This document shows positions 39,417 through 49,001 of a stretch of 64,000 nt of DNA, in pieces. Under the pieces are notes generated by a model that had not been told where the DNA came from, made no database searches, and saw only the letters and a list, made by a program, of their open reading frames with translations. Source of the stretch: Blastococcus sp. TML/M2B (GTDB lineage Bacteria; Actinomycetota; Actinomycetes; Mycobacteriales; Geodermatophilaceae); the NCBI RefSeq assembly GCF_016612865.1, contig NZ_JAENZZ010000002.1, forward strand, positions 620,001-684,000. The letters run 5' to 3'. A program made the position numbers and the translations under genes. How positions within the stretch are numbered: the stretch's first letter is position 1; every line of letters starts with the position of its first letter.

Positions 39417-41332
39417 TGCTGGGCGCCGTCGACGGGCTCGACGACGTGGTTCTCCGTCCGCTCCCCCAGCTTCGCGCTCCACTCGGCGATCCGGCGGGCG
39501 ACGTCCTGCTCGGTGAGGCCGACATCGGCCAGCACCTGCCCGCGCGACCCGTGGTCGAAGAACTGCTGCGGAAGGCCCAGGGCGCGGACCGGCACGTCGA
39601 TCTCGCGGTCCTGCAGCGCCTGGGTCAGCGTGGTGCCCACACCCCCGGCCCGGCCGCCGTCCTCGACGGTGACCACGAGCCGGTGGCCGGCGGCCAGCTG
39701 CACCAGGTCCTCCGACACCGGCAGCACCCACCGCGGGTCGACGACGGTGACGCCGATGCCGTGGTCGGCGGCGCGCTCGGCGGCGGCCAGGCACATCGGC
39801 ACCATCGAGCCGACGGCGACGAGCAGCACGTCCGCGGCCTCGCCGCGGCGCAGGACGTCGACCGGGCCGCGCCGCTCGAGCGCGGGCAGGTCCGGCGGCA
39901 GCACGCCCTTGGGGAAGCGGATGACCGACGGCCCGTCGGAGATGTCGACGGCCTCGCGCAGCGCCGCGCGGAGCGTCGCCTCGTCGCGCGGGGCGGCCAG
40001 GTGCACGCCGGGCACGACCGAGAGGATCGACATGTCCCACATGCCGTTGTGCGAGGCGCCGTCGTCACCGGTCACCCCGGCGCGGTCGAGCACCACGGTC
40101 ACCGGCTGGCGGTGCAGCGCGACGTCCATGAGCAGCTGGTCGAACGCCCGGTTGAGGAACGTCGAGTAGACGGCGACGACGGGGTGCATCCCGGCCATCG
40201 CCAGGCCCGCGGCCGAGGTGAGCGCGTGCTGCTCGGCGATGCCGACGTCGAAGGTGCGCTCGGGGAACCGCTCGCCGAAGGCGGCCAGGCCGGTCGGGTG
40301 CAGCATCGCCGCGGTGATGGCGACGACGTCCGCGCGCTCGGCGCCGACCCGGACCAGCTCGTCGGAGAAGGCGTCGGTCCAGGCCAGGCCCGTCTTGCGG
40401 ACGCTGGCGCCGCTGTCGGGGTCGAAGATGCCGGTGGCGTGCCAGGCGTCGATCTGGTCGGTCTCGGCCGGCGCGTAGCCGTAGCCCTTGGTGGTGACGG
40501 CGTGCACGATCACCGGCCCGCCGAACGAGCGGGCCCGCCGCAGCGCGGACTCCATGACCTCGATGTCGTGCCCGTCGACGGGGCCGACGTACTTCATGCC
40601 GAGGTCCTCGAACATGCCCTGCGGGGACAGGACGTCCTTGAGGCCCTTCTTGATCGCGTGCAGCGCGTCGTAGAGCGCCGAGCCCAGGACCGGCGCGCGG
40701 TGCAGCGCCTGGCGCACCTGCAGCAGCGCGTTCTCGTAGCCGGGGCGCAGCCGGAGGGTGGCCAGCGCGTCGGCGACACCACCGATCGTCGGCGAGTACG
40801 AGCGGCCGTTGTCGTTGACCACGATGACGACCGGCCGGTCCTGCGCGGCGGCGATGTTGTTCAGCGCCTCCCAGGCCATGCCGCCGGTCAGCGCGCCGTC
40901 GCCGATGACGGCGACGACGGGGCGGGAGTCGCCGCGGATGGCGTAGGCCTTGGCCAGCCCGTCGGCGTAGGACAGCGACGTCGAGGCGTGGCTGTTCTCG
41001 ACCCAGTCGTGCTCGCTCTCCGCGCGGCTCGGGTAGCCGGACAGGCCACCGCGCTGGCGCAGCCGGTCGAAGTCCTCGACCCGGCCGGTGAGCATCTTGT
41101 GCACGTAGGACTGGTGGCCGGTGTCGAAGACGATCGGCTCGGTGGGTGAGTCGAACACCCGGTGCAGCGCGATGGTCAGCTCGACGCAGCCGAGGTTGGG
41201 GCCCAGGTGGCCGCCGGTCTTCGCCACGCTGGTGACCAGCGCGTCGCGGATCTCCGCGGCGAGGACCGGCAGCTGCTCGGGGGCGAGAGCGCGGAGGTCC
41301 TCCGGGCCGGCGAGCGATCGCAGGAGCGACAC
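39413..41332 (-). CDS. dxs: 1-deoxy-D-xylulose-5-phosphate synthase
   Basis: This 639-residue protein has the usual length for Dxs. It condenses pyruvate and glyceraldehyde 3-phosphate in the first step of the MEP isoprenoid pathway. The thiamine-diphosphate motif is [16 protein letters not shown] followed by VVNDN. Other family blocks are [35 protein letters not shown], the catalytic Glu in [18 protein letters not shown] and [26 protein letters not shown] 41332 is chosen because GGAGAGGAAG lies upstream. It corresponds to Rv2682c. Confidence 0.95.
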   Translation of the reverse strand: MSLLRSLAGPEDLRALAPEQLPVLAAEIRDALVTSVAKTGGHLGPNLGCVELTIALHRVFDSPTEPIVFDTGHQSYVHKMLTGRVEDFDRLRQRGGLSGYPSRAESEHDWVENSHASTSLSYADGLAKAYAIRGDSRPVVAVIGDGALTGGMAWEALNNIAAAQDRPVVIVVNDNGRSYSPTIGGVADALATLRLRPGYENALLQVRQALHRAPVLGSALYDALHAIKKGLKDVLSPQGMFEDLGMKYVGPVDGHDIEVMESALRRARSFGGPVIVHAVTTKGYGYAPAETDQIDAWHATGIFDPDSGASVRKTGLAWTDAFSDELVRVGAERADVVAITAAMLHPTGLAAFGERFPERTFDVGIAEQHALTSAAGLAMAGMHPVVAVYSTFLNRAFDQLLMDVALHRQPVTVVLDRAGVTGDDGASHNGMWDMSILSVVPGVHLAAPRDEATLRAALREAVDISDGPSVIRFPKGVLPPDLPALERRGPVDVLRRGEAADVLLVAVGSMVPMCLAAAERAADHGIGVTVVDPRWVLPVSEDLVQLAAGHRLVVTVEDGGRAGGVGTTLTQALQDREIDVPVRALGLPQQFFDHGSRGQVLADVGLTEQDVARRIAEWSAKLGERTENHVVEPVDGAQQ

Positions 41333-41459
41333 GATGCGGTGTCTTCCTCTCCATGGGCGGCAGGTGCGGCAGTGCGTGCAGCCGCCGGTCAACTGTACGT
41401 GCGGATGTCGATCTCTTCCGGTCCGGAGGCGGGCCCGGACGCAGCTCACACCCGCGGGT

Positions 41460-41828
41460 TCACAGCCGCGGTACCCAGCGCTCCCCGCGCAACGCGCCGC
41501 CGACGACCTCGACGCCGCGCGCCGCGGCGGCCAGCCGGGCGCCCTCGCGCTCGTACGCCCGCATCGCGCCCTCGATCGCATCCGGCGGCAGCTGGTCGAC
41601 CAGCTCGACCCGGACCGTCCGCCAGCCGGCCCGGGCGGCCTCCAGCCCGGCCGCGACGTGGTCGGCCGCGAAGCGGGCCAGCAGCACCGGGTACCGGCGC
41701 AGCACCTCGTGGGCGCGGTAGTCCGGCGGCACCAGGTCGTAGAGCCAGGCGACCGCCGTCCGCTCCCAGTCGGGGGCACCGGGCGGGCGGACCTCGTCCG
41801 GCCAGCCCGGCGGCACCGTCGCGTCCAC
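41460..41828 (-). CDS. Hypothetical protein
   Basis: This protein of about 122 residues is of no firmly recognised family: [21 protein letters not shown], then [58 protein letters not shown] and a C-terminal [11 protein letters not shown] 41828 is preferred over GTG 41846, because the latter lies inside the terminator-like stem of the upstream gene. The 127 bases between it and dxs show no feature. Confidence 0.65.
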   Translation of the reverse strand: MDATVPPGWPDEVRPPGAPDWERTAVAWLYDLVPPDYRAHEVLRRYPVLLARFAADHVAAGLEAARAGWRTVRVELVDQLPPDAIEGAMRAYEREGARLAAAARGVEVVGGALRGERWVPRL

Positions 41829-41842
41829 CGCACCAGTGTGCC

Positions 41843-41872
41843 GCACCGGTCGAACACGCGTTCGACCGGTGC
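41843..41872 (-). terminator. Perfect 13-bp hairpin after the DUF4177-like gene
   Basis: Arms 41843-41855 and 41860-41872 with the loop ACGC lie 11 bases after the stop of the leftward gene at 41884. Confidence 0.7.
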
Positions 41873-41883
41873 GCGTCAGCCGG

Positions 41884-42111
41884 TCAGGGCTTCTGGCGCT
41901 TCAGCCAGAACTGCTCGAAGCCCCAGGTCCCGGCGCCGCTGGAGTGGTAGCTGACCAGCTCCCACCCTTCGGAGCCGAGGCGGTTGAGCACGGTGCTGGT
42001 GTCGCCCTGCTGACGTTCCGACGTCCCGCCGGGGAGCTTGACGCTCACTCCGGCCCGCTGCGACTCCGCATCGTTGGCTGTGATGACCGAGGCGTATTCC
42101 CACGTGGGCAC
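41884..42111 (-). CDS. Small DUF4177-like protein
   Basis: This 75-residue protein starts PTWEYASVITANDAES and contains LNRLGSEGWELVSYHSS followed by FEQFWLKRQ. That is the pattern of DUF4177 (WEY... G-W-E-L-V... F-x-L-K-R). The function is unknown. The start is taken at GTG 42111; a terminator hairpin follows. Confidence 0.7.
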   Translation of the reverse strand: MPTWEYASVITANDAESQRAGVSVKLPGGTSERQQGDTSTVLNRLGSEGWELVSYHSSGAGTWGFEQFWLKRQKP

Positions 42112-42162
42112 CCCTGAACGGTAGCCAACGGCCCGCGCGGCAGCCCCGGTGGGCGGGCCCGG

Positions 42163-42849
42163 TCAGCCCAGGGCCGTGGCGACCAGCTCGGCGATGCGCT
42201 GCTGGCCGGCGTCGGTGGGGTGGACGCCGTCGTCGCCGATCGGGATGCCCGCGCCCAGCAGCGACAGGTAGGTCGCACCGTGCTCCCCCGCTGCGTCGGC
42301 GAGCCCGCGGTCGATGGTCTGCAGCTGCGCGGGCTCCAGCGCCGGGATGTCGGGCGGGCCCACCAGCAGCACCCGCCCGACGTCGTCCACCTCGCCGAGC
42401 AGGTCGCCCGCGGCGGACCGGACCGCGTCCGGGTCCCCGGCCAGCCCGTCGTTCACGCTGCCCTGGAGGACGAGGACGTCGGCGCCGTCCAGGTCGTCCC
42501 CGGCCAGCCGGTCGCCGTAGGTGACCGGCTCCCCCTCGCAGAAGCCCCCGGTCGTGTAGCCGGTGGAGCTCATGCCGTCGACGGTGACCGTCGCCCTGGC
42601 CAGCGCGGCGAGCCTCGCGGGCCAGGCCCCGTCGGGGCCGTCGGGGCCGGTGCCCTGGCTGTAGCTGTCGCCGACGACGAACACCGACCGCGCGTCCCCG
42701 CCGGCGAAGGGCCGCTCCAGCAGCGCGTCACGGGCCTCCCGGGCCCCCTCGCACAGCGGCGGCTCCTGCTGCGCTCGCCACAGCGCGACGCCGCCCGCGA
42801 CGAGCAGCACGACGACCGCGGCCACGACCGCCCAGCGCCCCCGCGTCAC
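42163..42849 (-). CDS. SGNH/GDSL hydrolase with N-terminal membrane anchor
   Basis: This 228-residue protein has a hydrophobic helix (WAVVAAVVVLLVAGGVALW) directly after the start. The catalytic domain follows: block I VFVVGDSYSQGTG with the Ser, a Gly region SSTGYTTGG, block III LQGSVNDG with Asn, and block V DDGVHPTDAG with Asp and His. It acts outside the membrane as an esterase or lipase; the substrate is unknown. GTG 42849 is preferred; a longer frame to 42912 would overlap the methyltransferase gene. Confidence 0.82.
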   Translation of the reverse strand: MTRGRWAVVAAVVVLLVAGGVALWRAQQEPPLCEGAREARDALLERPFAGGDARSVFVVGDSYSQGTGPDGPDGAWPARLAALARATVTVDGMSSTGYTTGGFCEGEPVTYGDRLAGDDLDGADVLVLQGSVNDGLAGDPDAVRSAAGDLLGEVDDVGRVLLVGPPDIPALEPAQLQTIDRGLADAAGEHGATYLSLLGAGIPIGDDGVHPTDAGQQRIAELVATALG

Positions 42850-42877
42850 CTGCGAGCCGTACCCGGCGTCCGCGGCA

Positions 42878-44185
42878 CTACGCCCCCGGCACCAGGAGTG
42901 CGACGCACTCAACGTGCGCGGTCATGGGGAAGGCGTCGAACCCGCGGATGCCGGCCAGCCGGTAGCCGGCCTCGCCGAAGGCGGCCACGTCGCGCGCCAG
43001 GGCGGCGGGGTCGCAGGCCACGTAGACGACCGCCCGGGCGCCGGTGCCGGCCAGCAGCCGGCTCACCGCCGTCCCGGCGCCGGCGCGCGGCGGATCGAGG
43101 ACGACGACGTCCGGTGGGCCGCCGAGCTCGTCGAGCAGCTCGCGCAGCCCCTCGGCGTCGACCTCGCCCTGCCAGACCTCGGCGTGCGGCAGGTCCGCCA
43201 GGTTGGCGTCGGCCGCGGCGCAGGCGCCCGGGTCGGACTCCACGCAGACCACCCGCCCGGTCTCCCCCACGACCGGCGCCAGCGCGCCGCCGAACAGGCC
43301 CGCGCCCGCGTACAGGTCGAGCACCGTCTCACCCGGCCGGACGGCGGCGAACTCCGCGACCGCCCCGACGAGCGCATCGGCGGCGGCGGGGTGCACCTGC
43401 CAGAAACCGGTGCCCTCGACCTCCCAGTCGCGGCCACCGGCACGCCGCTCGGCGCGGGTGGCGGGCTCCTCGGGCAGCTCGCCACCGGGCCGGACGACCC
43501 GGCTCGACGTCGTCCGCCCGGCCCGGTCCAGCCGGCTGGTGGTCACCGCCCCCGTCGAGTCGATCGACACGTCGACGGCGCCGGCGCCCGGCCAGGAGCG
43601 GCCCAGCACGGCCTGCGCGGCCGGCTCCACGGTGATCGGGCAGTCGTCGAGGACGACGACGTCGTGCGAGCGGTGCCGCCGCAGCCCGGGCGCGCCGGTG
43701 CGGTCGACGGCGAAGCGGGCGCGGGAGCGCCAGCGCAGCGGACCGCCGGGGAGCTCCTCCACGGTCACGTCGACGTCCTCGAGCCGGGCCAGCCGGGCCA
43801 GCTGCTCGCGGACCACCGCGGCCTTGAGCCGGCGCTGCTCGGCGGGGTCGACGTGCTGCCAGTCGCAGCCGCCGCAGCGCCCGGGCCCGCTGTACGGGCA
43901 GGGCCGCTCGACGCGGGCCGGGGCGGCCTCGAGCACCTCGATCGCGTCGGCGCGGCAGAAGCCGAGGTGCCGGTCCTCGGTCACCCGCACGACGACCCGC
44001 TCGCCGGGCAGGCTGTGCCGGACGAAGACGACCCGGCCCTCGTGCCGGGCCACGCAGTGCCCGCCGTGCGCGACGGGGCCGACGGTCACCTCGAACTCGG
44101 TGCCGGTCCAGCCGCCCCCGCGGTCGGGACGGGGCGCGTCGGAACGGGTGGGGCGGGCCGGGCGGCGTCCGCGGCGCTCAGCCAT
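42878..44185 (-). CDS. TrmA/RumA-like RNA (uracil-5-)methyltransferase with TRAM domain
   Basis: This 435-residue SAM-dependent methyltransferase corresponds to Rv2689c. A TRAM RNA-binding domain (VTVGPVAHGGHCVARHEGRVVFVRHSLPGE) comes first. An iron-sulfur-type Cys cluster (CPYSGPGRCGGCDWQH) follows. The SAM site is VLDLYAGAGLFGGALAP. The DPPRAG motif and the catalytic Cys in YVACDPAALARD complete the signature. It methylates a uridine in rRNA or tRNA; the exact position is not predictable. It overlaps the APC permease gene by eight bases. Confidence 0.9.
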   Translation of the reverse strand: MAERRGRRPARPTRSDAPRPDRGGGWTGTEFEVTVGPVAHGGHCVARHEGRVVFVRHSLPGERVVVRVTEDRHLGFCRADAIEVLEAAPARVERPCPYSGPGRCGGCDWQHVDPAEQRRLKAAVVREQLARLARLEDVDVTVEELPGGPLRWRSRARFAVDRTGAPGLRRHRSHDVVVLDDCPITVEPAAQAVLGRSWPGAGAVDVSIDSTGAVTTSRLDRAGRTTSSRVVRPGGELPEEPATRAERRAGGRDWEVEGTGFWQVHPAAADALVGAVAEFAAVRPGETVLDLYAGAGLFGGALAPVVGETGRVVCVESDPGACAAADANLADLPHAEVWQGEVDAEGLRELLDELGGPPDVVVLDPPRAGAGTAVSRLLAGTGARAVVYVACDPAALARDVAAFGEAGYRLAGIRGFDAFPMTAHVECVALLVPGA

Positions 44186-46205
44186 ACGGCGTCACCTCGG
44201 GGTCGTCGGTCACGCCGCGGCGGAGGTCACCCGGCGCCGGACCGTCCGCGGCCTCGCGGCCCAGGGAGCTCTCGAGCTGCCACGGGACGGTCGTGATCAT
44301 GACGCCGGGCTGGAACTGCAGCCGGGCCCGCAGCCGCAGCGCGCTCTGGTTGTGCAGCGCGTTCTCCCACCAGTGGCCGACGACGTACTGCGGCACGAAC
44401 ACCACGATGAGCTCGCGCGGGCTCCCCCGGCGGATGCCCTTGACGAACTCGACGACCGGCCGGGTGATCTCCCGGTACGGCGACTCGACCACGGTCAGCG
44501 GCACCGGGATGTCGAAGCGCTCCCAGTCCGCCTGCAGCCTGCGGGTGTCGTCGTCGTCCACGTTGACCGTCAGGGCGGTCAGCTCGTCGGGCCGCGTGGC
44601 CCGGGCGAAGGCCAGCGCGCGCAGCGTCGGCTTGTGCACCTTGGACACCAGGACGACGGCGTGCACCTTGCTGGGCAGCATCCGCGCGTCGGTGTCGGGG
44701 ACGAGCTGGTCGGAGACGTGCGAGTAGTGCTTGTTGATGGACTTCATCAGCACGAACAGGATCGGCATGGCCACGAGGACCAGCCAGGCGCCGTGCGTGA
44801 ACTTGGTGAGCACGATGATCGCCAGGACGACGGTGGTGAGGCTCCCGCCCAGGAAGTTGATGACCTGGGACCGCCGCATGCGGCGGCGGTCGGCGGGGTC
44901 GGAGGCGCCGCGCATCTCCCGGTTCCAGTGCCGGACCATCCCCCACTGCCCGATGGTGAAGCTGGTGAAGACGCCGATGATGTAGAGCTGGATCAGCCGG
45001 GTGACGTCGGCGTCGAAGGCCACGATGAGCAGCCCGGCGAACCCGGCGAGCAGCAGGATCCCGTTGCTGAACACCAGCTTGTCGCCGCGGGTGTGCAGCT
45101 GCCGCGGCATGAAGCGGTCCTGGGCCAGGACCGAGCCCAGCAGCGGGAAGCCGTTGAAGGCGGTGTTCGCGGCGAGGATCAGCACCAGCGCGGTGGCGGC
45201 CTGGATGTAGAAGAAGCCGATCGACGTGTCGCCGCCGAACACGGCCGCGGCGAGCTGCGCGATGACGGTCCGCTGGGGCTCGGTCTCGCAGTTCGCGAAC
45301 CCCTCCAGGTCGCAGGCGTGCTCGACGTACTTGACGTCGGCCAGCAGCGCCAGCGCGGTCACCCCGGCGAACATCGCGGCGGCGATGCCACCCATGAGGG
45401 CCAGGGTGGTGGCCGCGTTCCGGCTCTTCGGGGGCTTGAAGGCGGGGACGCCGTTGGCGATCGCCTCGACGCCGGTCAGGGCGGTGCACCCCGACGCGAA
45501 GGCCCGCAGCGCGAAGAACAGCAGCGCCAGCCCGGCCATGTTCTGGTACTCGGGCTCCGGCGTGATGGTGTACTGCGCGGTCTCGGACACCAGGCCGCCG
45601 TCGGTGGCGAACCACCGCACGAACCCGGTCACGATCAGCACCCCGATGCCGGCGACGAACAGGTAGGTCGGAGCGGCGAAGGCCTTGCCGGACTCCCGGA
45701 GGCCGCGGAGGTTGGCCGCCGCCAGCAACGCCACCAGGCCGAGGGCGATGGCCACCCGGTGCTCGTTCAGCTCCGGGAACGCCGAGATGATGTTGTCCGT
45801 ACCGGCCGAGACCGAGACGGCCACGGTCATCACGTAGTCCACCAGCAGCGCGCTGGCCACCACCAGCGCGGCGAACTGCCCGTGGTTCTTCATCGCGACC
45901 TCGTAGTCGCCGCCGCCCGACGGGTAGGCGCGCACCACCTGCCGGTAGCTGAGGACGACGGTCCCCAGGAGCAGCACCACGCCGATCGCCAGCCACGGCG
46001 CCAGGTACAGGAACGCCGTCCCGGCCAGCGTCAGGACGATGAGGATCTCCTGCGTCGCGTACGCCACGGAGGAGAGCGGGTCGCTGGCGAAGATGGGCAG
46101 CGCGTAGCGCTTCGGCAGCAGGGACTCGCCCAGCCGGTCGGTGCGCACGGCGCGCCCCAGCACGAGTCGTTTCGGGAGGTGTCCGAGGTCGGACAGCGTG
46201 GGCAC
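44178..46205 (-). CDS. APC-family amino acid/potassium permease with cytoplasmic tail
   Basis: This 675-residue protein has twelve or so transmembrane segments (from YALPIFASDPLSSVAYATQE to LVLVAMPILFVLMKS) and a 180-residue soluble tail (HAVVLVSKVHKPTLRALAFAR...ELIVVFVPQYVVGHWWENALHNQSALRLR) resembling universal-stress-like domains. It corresponds to Rv2690c. The divergent neighbours are two TrkA proteins, as in mycobacteria, so a role in potassium uptake is plausible but unproven. It is transcribed with the downstream methyltransferase. Confidence 0.9.
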   Translation of the reverse strand: MPTLSDLGHLPKRLVLGRAVRTDRLGESLLPKRYALPIFASDPLSSVAYATQEILIVLTLAGTAFLYLAPWLAIGVVLLLGTVVLSYRQVVRAYPSGGGDYEVAMKNHGQFAALVVASALLVDYVMTVAVSVSAGTDNIISAFPELNEHRVAIALGLVALLAAANLRGLRESGKAFAAPTYLFVAGIGVLIVTGFVRWFATDGGLVSETAQYTITPEPEYQNMAGLALLFFALRAFASGCTALTGVEAIANGVPAFKPPKSRNAATTLALMGGIAAAMFAGVTALALLADVKYVEHACDLEGFANCETEPQRTVIAQLAAAVFGGDTSIGFFYIQAATALVLILAANTAFNGFPLLGSVLAQDRFMPRQLHTRGDKLVFSNGILLLAGFAGLLIVAFDADVTRLIQLYIIGVFTSFTIGQWGMVRHWNREMRGASDPADRRRMRRSQVINFLGGSLTTVVLAIIVLTKFTHGAWLVLVAMPILFVLMKSINKHYSHVSDQLVPDTDARMLPSKVHAVVLVSKVHKPTLRALAFARATRPDELTALTVNVDDDDTRRLQADWERFDIPVPLTVVESPYREITRPVVEFVKGIRRGSPRELIVVFVPQYVVGHWWENALHNQSALRLRARLQFQPGVMITTVPWQLESSLGREAADGPAPGDLRRGVTDDPEVTPYG

Positions 46206-46375
46206 GGCGGCGATCGTACGGAGCGCGACGGGTGCGCGACGGCCGCCGGGCTGTACTCCTGATCACGGGGGGAACCCGCCGGTCTCGGGCGGGCCGGCAC
46301 GTCCGGCGGGTGTAGCTTCGCGCCCGATGCGCGGGCGGACGGCCGCCCGCGCGACACCGTCGCTGGGAGCGTCAC

Positions 46376-47044
46376 GTGCACGTGGTCGTCATGGGCTGCG
46401 GTCGGGTCGGCTCGGAAGTCGCCCGCCGGCTCGAGGAGGTCGGGCACAGCGTCGCGGTGATCGACCAGGATCCCGCCGCGTTCCGCCGGCTCGGCCCCGA
46501 CTTCGGCGGCCGGCAGGTCACCGGGCTGGGCTTCGACCGGCAGACGCTGCTGGACGCCGGCATCGACTCCGCCGGTGCGTTCGCCGCGGTCAGCAGCGGG
46601 GACAACTCGAACATCATCAGCGCGCGCGTGGCCCGCGAGACCTTCGGCGTCCAGCACGTCGTGGCCCGCATCTACGACTCCAAGCGCGCCGAGGTCTACG
46701 AGCGGATGGGCATCCCCAGCGTCGCGACCGTGCCGTGGACGGTGAACCGGCTGATGCGGGAGCTGCTCTCGGTCAAGGTCAGCGAGCTGTGGCGCGAGCC
46801 CACCGGCAAGGTCTCGCTGATGCGGGTCAGCATCAGCGACGGGTGGGTCGGCCGGCGGCTGACCGACCTGGAGGCCGCCACCGGCGCCCGCGCGGCGTGG
46901 GTGGTCCGCTTCGGGGAGTCCCAGCTGCCGACGGCCGCGACCGTGCTGCAGGACGGCGACCAGCTCGTCGTCGCCGTCACCGACGAGATCACCGGCCGCG
47001 TGCACGACGTCGTCGAGCGCGGCCCCCAGGGAGCTGAGCACTGA
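46376..47044 (+). CDS. TrkA family potassium uptake regulator 1 (CeoB-like)
   Basis: This 222-residue protein has an RCK_N domain with the Rossmann motif VVVMGCGRVGSEVARRLEE and VIDQDPAAFRRL, then SSGDNSNIISARVARETF, and an RCK_C domain (VSLMRVSISDGWVGRRLTDLEA). It binds NAD(H)/ATP and gates a potassium transporter. The GTG start at 46376 lies 170 bases from the divergent permease gene. Its stop and the next start share one base (TGATG), so both TrkA proteins are made in equal amounts. It corresponds to Rv2691. Confidence 0.92.
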   Translation: MHVVVMGCGRVGSEVARRLEEVGHSVAVIDQDPAAFRRLGPDFGGRQVTGLGFDRQTLLDAGIDSAGAFAAVSSGDNSNIISARVARETFGVQHVVARIYDSKRAEVYERMGIPSVATVPWTVNRLMRELLSVKVSELWREPTGKVSLMRVSISDGWVGRRLTDLEAATGARAAWVVRFGESQLPTAATVLQDGDQLVVAVTDEITGRVHDVVERGPQGAEH

Positions 47045-47713
47045 TGCGGGTCGCCATCGTGGGCGCCGGCGCCGTCGGCCGGTCGATCGCCGGCGAGCTG
47101 CTGGGCAACGGGCACGCGGTCATGCTCATCGAGAAGGACGGCCGCAAGGTGCGCACCCGCTCGGTGCCCGGCGCCGAGTGGGTGCAGGCCGACGCGTGCG
47201 AGGTCTCCTCGCTCGAGGAGGCCCAGCTGGCCACCTGCGACGTCGTCGTCGCCGCCACCGGTGACGACAAGGCCAACCTGGTCGTCTCGCTGCTGGCCAA
47301 GACGGAGTTCGCGGTCAACCGCGTCGTCGCCCGGGTCAAGGACCCCCGCAACGAGTGGCTGTACACCGAGGCGTGGGGCGTCGACGTCGCCGTCTCCACC
47401 CCGCGCGTGCTCGCGGCGCTGGTCGAGGAGGCGGTCACCGTCGGCGACGTCGTCCGGCTGATGAGCTTCCGCAAGGGCGCGGCCAACCTGGTCGAGATCA
47501 CCCTCGCCGAGGACACCCCGTGGGTGGGCCGGCCGTCTGCGCGAGGTGCCGCTCCCCCGCGAGACGGTGCTCAGCGCCGTGCTGCGCGGCGAGCGGGTCA
47601 TCACGCCGTCCCCCGACGAGCCGCTGGAGGCCGGGGACGAGCTGCTGTTCATCACCCACGCCGACGTCGAGGAGCAGCTCACGGCCGTCTTCGCCCCCGA
47701 CCGCACCGCCTGA
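47044..47713 (+). CDS. TrkA family potassium uptake regulator 2 (CeoC-like; one apparent frameshift)
   Basis: This is the partner of the preceding TrkA. The RCK_N domain is intact (VAIVGAGAVGRSIAGELLGNG, MLIEKDGRKVRTR, VVAATGDDKANLVVSLLAKTEF). In the RCK_C domain the frame goes off after WVGR. Removing one C near 47533-47534 gives RLREVPLPRETVLSAVLRGERVI and ends at 47713 (about 222 residues). The total length of 670 bases is one more than a multiple of three, as expected for a single insertion. It corresponds to Rv2692. A strong hairpin follows. Confidence 0.9.
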
Positions 47714-47721
47714 GGGCAGGT

Positions 47722-47751
47722 GCGTTCTGCCCGCCCCCGCGGGCAGAACGC
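47722..47751. terminator. Perfect 13-bp hairpin between convergent trkA and DUF3159 genes
   Basis: Arms 47722-47734 and 47739-47751 with a CCCC loop lie nine bases after the trkA stop and 20 bases before the end of the facing gene. Confidence 0.78.
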
Positions 47752-47771
47752 CAGGCGCGAGAACCCACGCC

Positions 47772-48623
47772 TCAGGCGGCCGGGTGCTCCTCCGGGTCGG
47801 CCTGCGGGTCCTCGTCCGGTCCGCTCGGGGCGCGGTGCCGGTGCAGCCGGGCGACGACCCACAGCGTCACCACGACCTCGACGGCGGTCACCGGGACGCC
47901 GAGCAGCAGCGACACGATGCCCAGGTCGGTGGCGTCGCCGTCCTCGCTCCGCAGGTACAGGTAGCCCTGGACGCCCGCCCGGAGCAGGAACACCGCGGCC
48001 CACAGCACCGTGAGCCAGCCGTAGGCGCGCAGCAGCCGCGGGTCCTCGCGCCAGGGGCGCTCGGGCTCGGGGTCGGGCGCGCGCCGGCCGGTGCCGGGAT
48101 CGCGTTCGGCGGCCTGCGCCGCCGCCCGGGCGCTGTCCACCCGGCCGCGCATGCCGGGGAACGCCGAGCCGGGGGCGGCCATGGCGCCCAGGTGGCTGGG
48201 TGACAGGAACTCGGCGACGACGCCGACCAGCGGCCGGCGGAGGGCCACCGAGCCCAGCAGCACCAGGGTGAGGACGGCGTTGCGCAGGATGCCCGGGACG
48301 TAGAAGTCGCGCGCCTGGCCGGTGACGGCCGCGATGGCAACCGCGATACCGACGGCGAACAGACCGCTGACCGCCTGCTGCACGCTCTCCCGGCGGGCCA
48401 GCCGGAGCGCGAAGACCAGCACGGCGGTGCCCAGCGCGGCCCAGATCCCCGTCCGCAGCCCGCCGATGCCGTTGGCGACGATGAAGGCGATGGTCGGCAC
48501 GGTCGCGTCGACCATGCCGCGCCAGCCACCGAGCTGCTCGAGCACCAGGTGCCGGTCGAAGACGACCGAACGCCCGTCGTCGTCAGGGGACGGCGGTGCG
48601 CCGTCCGAGCCCGTCGTGCTCAC
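47772..48623 (-). CDS. DUF3159 family membrane protein
   Basis: This 283-residue protein corresponds to Rv2693c. The DUF3159 core starts VLEQLGGWRGMVDATVPTIAFIVANGIGG, followed by paired hydrophobic segments (ALGTAVLVFALRLA, VSGLFAVGIAVAIAAVTG, AVLTLVLLGSVALRRPLVGVV). A final pair (LTVLWAAVFLLRAGVQGYLYL, LLLGVPVTAVEVVVTLWVVA) is present. Its role is unknown. The start is three bases from the stop of the upstream OB-fold gene, so it is part of the dut-DUF3710-OB-DUF3159 operon. Confidence 0.87.
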   Translation of the reverse strand: MSTTGSDGAPPSPDDDGRSVVFDRHLVLEQLGGWRGMVDATVPTIAFIVANGIGGLRTGIWAALGTAVLVFALRLARRESVQQAVSGLFAVGIAVAIAAVTGQARDFYVPGILRNAVLTLVLLGSVALRRPLVGVVAEFLSPSHLGAMAAPGSAFPGMRGRVDSARAAAQAAERDPGTGRRAPDPEPERPWREDPRLLRAYGWLTVLWAAVFLLRAGVQGYLYLRSEDGDATDLGIVSLLLGVPVTAVEVVVTLWVVARLHRHRAPSGPDEDPQADPEEHPAA

Positions 48624-49001
48624 TCAGCAGGAGCCGAGCTCGTACCAGGGGTTGTAGATGACCCGCTTGCCGTCGAAGGCGGCGAACCGGCCGCGCGCGG
48701 TGAGCGTGCGGCCCGGCTCGATGCCGGCGATCCGCCGGCGGCCCAGCCAGACCAGCGTGACCGAGCCGGAGCCGTCGAACAGCTCCGCCTCGAGCGTGGG
48801 CACCGTCTCGCGGGGCGTGTAGACGACCGCCTTCAGCCGGCCGGTCACCGTCACGACCTCACCCTTGCGGCAGGAGCTGAGCGGCTCGCAGCCGGCGCTG
48901 GCGGCTTCGGCGCGCAACTCCTCGGCGTCGATGCTGTGGTCGTCGGCCGTCAGCCGCTGCAGGGTGCGCGACAGCCAGCCGACCGGACGGGTCTCGGTCA
49001 C
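48624..49001 (-). CDS. OB-fold nucleic-acid-binding domain protein
   Basis: This 125-residue protein corresponds to Rv2694c. Its body reads CRKGEVVTVTGRLKAVVYTP, then LEAELFDGSGSVTLVWLGRRRIAGIEPG and RVIYNPWYEL, an OB-fold of the RecG-wedge/tRNA-anticodon type. It probably binds nucleic acid; no partner is known. The GTG start at 49001 overlaps the DUF3710 stop by four bases. Confidence 0.85.
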   Translation of the reverse strand: MTETRPVGWLSRTLQRLTADDHSIDAEELRAEAASAGCEPLSSCRKGEVVTVTGRLKAVVYTPRETVPTLEAELFDGSGSVTLVWLGRRRIAGIEPGRTLTARGRFAAFDGKRVIYNPWYELGSC

